From CAZRIZ01 sp050950465 (GTDB lineage Bacteria > Patescibacteriota > Saccharimonadia > Saccharimonadales > Saccharimonadaceae): a stretch of DNA of 64,000 nt. Where the stretch lies: the NCBI GenBank assembly GCA_050950465.1, contig JBMNHQ010000001.1:62001-126000 (forward strand), in the 5' to 3' direction. The first letter of the stretch is position 1. Each line of letters starts with the position of its first letter. The notes beneath the pieces are model-generated. The model had not been told where the DNA came from. It did not search any database and worked only from the letters and a program-made list of their open reading frames with translations. The translations under genes were made by a program, and so were the position numbers. Positions 60,823 to 64,000 of the stretch are shown here, one piece after another.

Positions 60823-62598
60823 ATGCTTTTACCAGACGAAAGAATAAAAAAACTGGTGGATTTGTCTGATGAGCAGTTAGAAAGTCTACTTGATGAGCAA
60901 AAAAGTAGTGGCAAATCACTTCAGACTTTAGTATTGGAAAAAAACGTCATCAGCGAACGAGAATTGACTGAAAAATATGCCGAAGCTATCAGCGTACCAT
61001 TTGTTATTATCGATCGTCGTGATGTCACTTCAGAGGCACTCGGTAAGATTCCTGAACCAGTCGCCCGTCAGTATAAAGCTGTTGTATTTAATGTCGACGA
61101 AGAAACTGGGCGAATTGACATGGCAATTGACGACCCAGAGGACATTCAGGCAGTTAACTTCTTACAGAAAGATCTTGGTTCAAAGCTCAAGCTTCACATC
61201 GCGACCAGTACTAATATTTTAGAAATTCTAGATTTATACCGAGGTGATGTCGGCGATAAGTTAACTCACGTTATTAATATTCAGCGCGAGGATGACGCCA
61301 AACAAGACGGTGAGGTTAACGAAGAAGATCTGACCGAGGATTCGCCCATTGCCCAGACTGTCAACCTGCTTTTAGAATACGCCATTAAATCTAGCGCTAG
61401 TGATATTCATATCGAGCCGCAAGAAGAATTTGTTCAAGTACGATACCGCATCGACGGTGTTTTACACGAAGTTAACCGCCTACCGCGCAATGTGCTCAAC
61501 GCTTTGGTTTCACGCATCAAGATTCTATCTAATTTGAAAATCGACGAGCGACGTGTACCACAAGACGGCCGTTTTAAGATCGATCTTGGACCAAACCGTT
61601 ACGCTTTTCGTGTTTCCACCTTACCTGTCACTGACGGCGAAAAAGTCGTCATGCGTATTTTAAGCGAAAGTTCTGAGCCACTTACCCTGAAACAACTCGG
61701 TATCTGGGGTAATTCGCTCAAAATTGTTAACAATGCAATTTTTCAACCCAACGGTATGATGCTAGTCACTGGCCCAACTGGTTCTGGTAAATCCACCACC
61801 CTTCACAGTGTTTTGAATATTTTGAATAGCCCAGAAGTCAATATCTCAACCATCGAAGATCCGGTGGAATATCGTCTAGCAGGTGTTAACCAAACTCAAG
61901 TCAATCCCAAAGCCGGCATGACTTTTGCTTCAGGACTACGTGCCCTGCTTCGTCAAGACCCTAATATTATCATGGTCGGTGAGATTCGTGACGGCGAAAC
62001 TGCTAATTTAGGTGTACAAGCTGCCCTAACCGGACATATGGTATTTTCTACCCTTCACACCAACGACGCTGCTACCTGCTTACCTCGTCTTTTAGATATG
62101 CAGATTGAGCCATTTTTAATCGCCTCAACCGTTAACGCTGTCATTGGTCAGCGTTTGGTGCGACGCCTATGCAAGAGCTGTCGTGAACGTATCGCAGTTG
62201 ATGCTAAATTAGATAATCAACATAAGGTTATGTTACAAGACATTGAAACGCCCATAGAAAAATTACACGAACTAGAAAAACAGGCTCTGGAAGATGGCGT
62301 AGGTGAATCAGCTAAAGAACTATCCACTACCAAAACCAAAATTGAGTATATTTGGCTACCCCACGAAGGTGGTTGCGACGAATGTAATCACACTGGCTAC
62401 AAGGGTCGTGTCGGTATCTATGAAGTACTAGATAATACTTTAGCTATACAAAAATTAATCATGTCTAACGCTACCGCTAGTGAGATCAACGCTCAGGCAT
62501 TAGCCGATGGTATGGTCGACATGAAAACTGACGGAATTATCAAGGCTATCAGGGGTGATACCTCGCTTGAAGAAGTTTACAGCGCCACCAAGGATTAA
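60823..62598 (+). CDS. pilB: Type IV pilus assembly ATPase PilB
   Basis: A 591-residue GspE/PilB ATPase. An N-terminal MshEN-like domain (about 1-150), SPIAQTVNLLLEYAIKSSASDIHIEPQ near 175 (N2 domain), Walker A VTGPTGSGKSTTLHSVLN near 315, Asp box STIEDPVEYRL, Walker B LLRQDPNIIMVGEIRD, and a zinc-binding C-terminus (CKSCRER and CDECNHTGYKGR). It powers pilus extension. First gene of the pil operon, 11 nt before pilC. Confidence 0.95.
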   Translation: MLLPDERIKKLVDLSDEQLESLLDEQKSSGKSLQTLVLEKNVISERELTEKYAEAISVPFVIIDRRDVTSEALGKIPEPVARQYKAVVFNVDEETGRIDMAIDDPEDIQAVNFLQKDLGSKLKLHIATSTNILEILDLYRGDVGDKLTHVINIQREDDAKQDGEVNEEDLTEDSPIAQTVNLLLEYAIKSSASDIHIEPQEEFVQVRYRIDGVLHEVNRLPRNVLNALVSRIKILSNLKIDERRVPQDGRFKIDLGPNRYAFRVSTLPVTDGEKVVMRILSESSEPLTLKQLGIWGNSLKIVNNAIFQPNGMMLVTGPTGSGKSTTLHSVLNILNSPEVNISTIEDPVEYRLAGVNQTQVNPKAGMTFASGLRALLRQDPNIIMVGEIRDGETANLGVQAALTGHMVFSTLHTNDAATCLPRLLDMQIEPFLIASTVNAVIGQRLVRRLCKSCRERIAVDAKLDNQHKVMLQDIETPIEKLHELEKQALEDGVGESAKELSTTKTKIEYIWLPHEGGCDECNHTGYKGRVGIYEVLDNTLAIQKLIMSNATASEINAQALADGMVDMKTDGIIKAIRGDTSLEEVYSATKD

Positions 62599-62609
62599 GA
62601 GGAGAGAGA

Positions 62610-63824
62610 ATGATTTTTAGTTATCGCGCCATTGACAAGAAAAATAATATTATCGACGGTACTGTTGAGGCATCTGACGAAAAGGCTGCACTAGAAGCCA
62701 TCCGTAAAATTGGTTATCGACCACTTTCCGTCAAAAAGAGTCGAGCAGGCAGTGCTCCATTTAGTAAGGGCAAGGGTGGCAAAATGAAGAAAGACGAGCT
62801 AGTTATGTTTACTCGTCAACTTTCCGCCATGGTCAGTGCGGGTGTCCCTTTAGTACGAAGTTTACATTCACTAGCAGGTGGCTCCGATAGTAAGTTAACC
62901 GTTGCAGTCAGAGATGTGGCCGACCAGATTGAAGGTGGTTATAGTTTCTCTGATGCTCTAGCTGGTCATCCCGATATTTTTGATGATATCTATGTCAATA
63001 TGGTGCGTGCTGGAGAGGCTGCTGGTATTTTAGACGACATTCTAAAACGTCTCGCTATTCAACAAGAAAAATCAGCCTCTATCCGTAAAAAGGTTAAATC
63101 TGCCATGGCTTATCCAAAAGTTTTAATAGCAATTATGTTTATTGCCTTTTTCGGCCTAATGCTCTTTGTTATCCCACAGATTGGTGAAATTACCTCCAAG
63201 ATGACCGATGGTAAAGGTGAGTTACCTGGTATTACTAAGGTTATGATGGCTATTAGTGCTTTTGTTATCAAATGGTGGTTTATCATCTTTCCACTACTAG
63301 CTGGTATATTTTTTGGTGTTAAAAAATATCTCAAAACCCCTAGAGGCAAAGTTCAATTTGACACCTTAGTCCTAAAAGTTCCTGCTATCAAAAATATTAT
63401 GATGAAAATCGCTGTATCAAACTTTACCCGCACTTTCTCTTCATTAATTGGCGCTGGTGTTTCGGTTATAAAAGCTCTTGAGGTGGCATCTAACGCTATC
63501 GGCAACTCTGTTTATCAACAATCCTTGATAACCGCTGTCGATGGTGTTAAAAATGGCAAACAATTATCTGAAGTATTAAGTGAAGATAAACTGTGGCCCG
63601 AGATTGTTGGGCAAATGCTAGCTGTCGGCGAAGAGACTGGTAGTACCGATAGTGTACTAGTCAAAGTAGCTGACTTTTATGACGAAGAAGTTGATCTAGC
63701 TATCGATCAAATTGCTAATATTATCGAGCCAGTCATGATTGTCTTGATGGGTGGTATGGTTGGTTTAATTGCCGCCAGCGTACTCCTGCCAATCACTGGT
63801 ATGTCGAAAGATATTGGTGGTTAA
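62610..63824 (+). CDS. pilC: Type IV pilus inner-membrane platform protein PilC
   Basis: A 404-residue GspF/PilC protein with two T2SSF domains: FTRQLSAMVSAGVPLVRSL near residue 67 and FTRTFSSLIGAGVSVIKALEVA near 270, and three membrane helices (about 170-190, 215-235, 375-395). It anchors the assembly ATPase to the membrane. AAGAGGAGAG precedes the ATG. Confidence 0.95.
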   Translation: MIFSYRAIDKKNNIIDGTVEASDEKAALEAIRKIGYRPLSVKKSRAGSAPFSKGKGGKMKKDELVMFTRQLSAMVSAGVPLVRSLHSLAGGSDSKLTVAVRDVADQIEGGYSFSDALAGHPDIFDDIYVNMVRAGEAAGILDDILKRLAIQQEKSASIRKKVKSAMAYPKVLIAIMFIAFFGLMLFVIPQIGEITSKMTDGKGELPGITKVMMAISAFVIKWWFIIFPLLAGIFFGVKKYLKTPRGKVQFDTLVLKVPAIKNIMMKIAVSNFTRTFSSLIGAGVSVIKALEVASNAIGNSVYQQSLITAVDGVKNGKQLSEVLSEDKLWPEIVGQMLAVGEETGSTDSVLVKVADFYDEEVDLAIDQIANIIEPVMIVLMGGMVGLIAASVLLPITGMSKDIGG

Positions 63825-63840
63825 GCCAATTTGGTTATGC

Positions 63841-63846
63841 TATAAT
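63841..63846 (+). promoter_or_regulatory. Extended -10 promoter before pilM
   Basis: TGCTATAAT after the pilC stop; leader about 25 nt. It may boost expression of the downstream pilin genes. Confidence 0.55.
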
Positions 63847-63878
63847 ACGAACTATTAAAACGAGTGGGTATATAAACG

Positions 63879-64000
63879 GTGAGAAGTTTTTTCAAGACAA
63901 AAACCAATCTAGGTATTGACATCAGCCCTAACGGGCTACGTCTAATGGAGATTAGGGCTACTAAGAAACCGCAAGTTTTAGCTTATGCCACTGTCGATTT
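63879..64000 (+). CDS. pilM: Type IV pilus assembly protein PilM, N-terminus only
   Basis: A GTG start followed by RSFFKTKTNLGIDISPNGLRLMEI, the start of the actin-like PilM fold (GIDIS phosphate loop). The window ends after 40 codons. A PilM after pilB-pilC matches CPR pilus operons. Confidence 0.8.
   Translation, partial: MRSFFKTKTNLGIDISPNGLRLMEIRATKKPQVLAYATVD

Overview
The window looks like a chromosome segment from a Patescibacteria (CPR) bacterium, most likely Candidatus Saccharibacteria (TM7). Evidence from the sequence: moderate GC, standard code with TAA, TAG and TGA all used as stops, compact operons with ATGA or TAATG overlaps, a type IV pilus operon, very large secreted surface proteins, a phosphoketolase/acetate kinase energy module, no amino-acid or nucleotide biosynthesis genes, and unusually short versions of MetK, HrcA and TilS. 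The lineage call is an inference from gene content. There is no rRNA gene, tRNA gene, CRISPR array or insertion sequence that I can support.

Layout. 1-8 kb (minus strand): the end of a BspA-like surface protein, a membrane histidine kinase, and a three-gene cassette of acyl-CoA/AMP ligase, LuxI/FeeM-like N-acyltransferase and ThiF/E1-like adenylating enzyme. 8-12.5 kb: an InlB-repeat lipoprotein-like gene, then two tandem paralogues with Tim44-like and DUF3137-like domains. Each paralogue carries its own copy of a roughly 270-nt non-coding cassette with two consensus promoters. 12.5-17.8 kb: a T-box-controlled operon of IMPase, Nudix, cupin and ileS, in which IleRS has a complete Nudix domain inserted ahead of its editing domain. 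17.9-24.6 kb: a long minus-strand run of small hydrolases and accessory enzymes. 24.7-36.4 kb: a VWA/Cna-B sortase-type surface protein of about 1819 residues, an HD protein, metK behind a SAM-I riboswitch, and a scar where a McrB-type gene start abuts the tail of a surface-protein gene. 36.4-47.4 kb: an arylsulfotransferase, a SipW-type signal peptidase fused to LamG next to a TasA-like protein, acetate kinase, an ABC exporter and phosphoketolase. 47.4-51.9 kb: hrcA-orf-grpE with CIRCE control, flanked on both sides by an inverted pair of homologous, structured, non-coding elements, then gmk, a CYTH protein and an ORF interrupted by an amber codon. 52-60 kb: two EamA transporters, lepA split into two overlapping reading frames, murJ, ftsH and tilS. 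60-64 kb (plus strand): a membrane protein, pilB, pilC and the start of pilM.

How the genes work together. The pili and the surface proteins fit an epibiotic life attached to a host cell. Phosphoketolase plus acetate kinase yields ATP from sugar phosphates. Regulation is unusually visible: a T-box, a SAM-I riboswitch, CIRCE, many near-consensus promoters with 17-nt spacers, and several promoters whose -10 box lies only 5-11 nt before the start codon, which implies leaderless mRNAs. The strongest candidates for something undescribed are the inverted RNA-like pair around hrcA-grpE, the Nudix-containing IleRS under a T-box, the LuxI/ThiF/acyl-ligase cassette, the promoter-leader element shared by metK and an orphan membrane protein, and the duplicated two-promoter non-coding cassettes.
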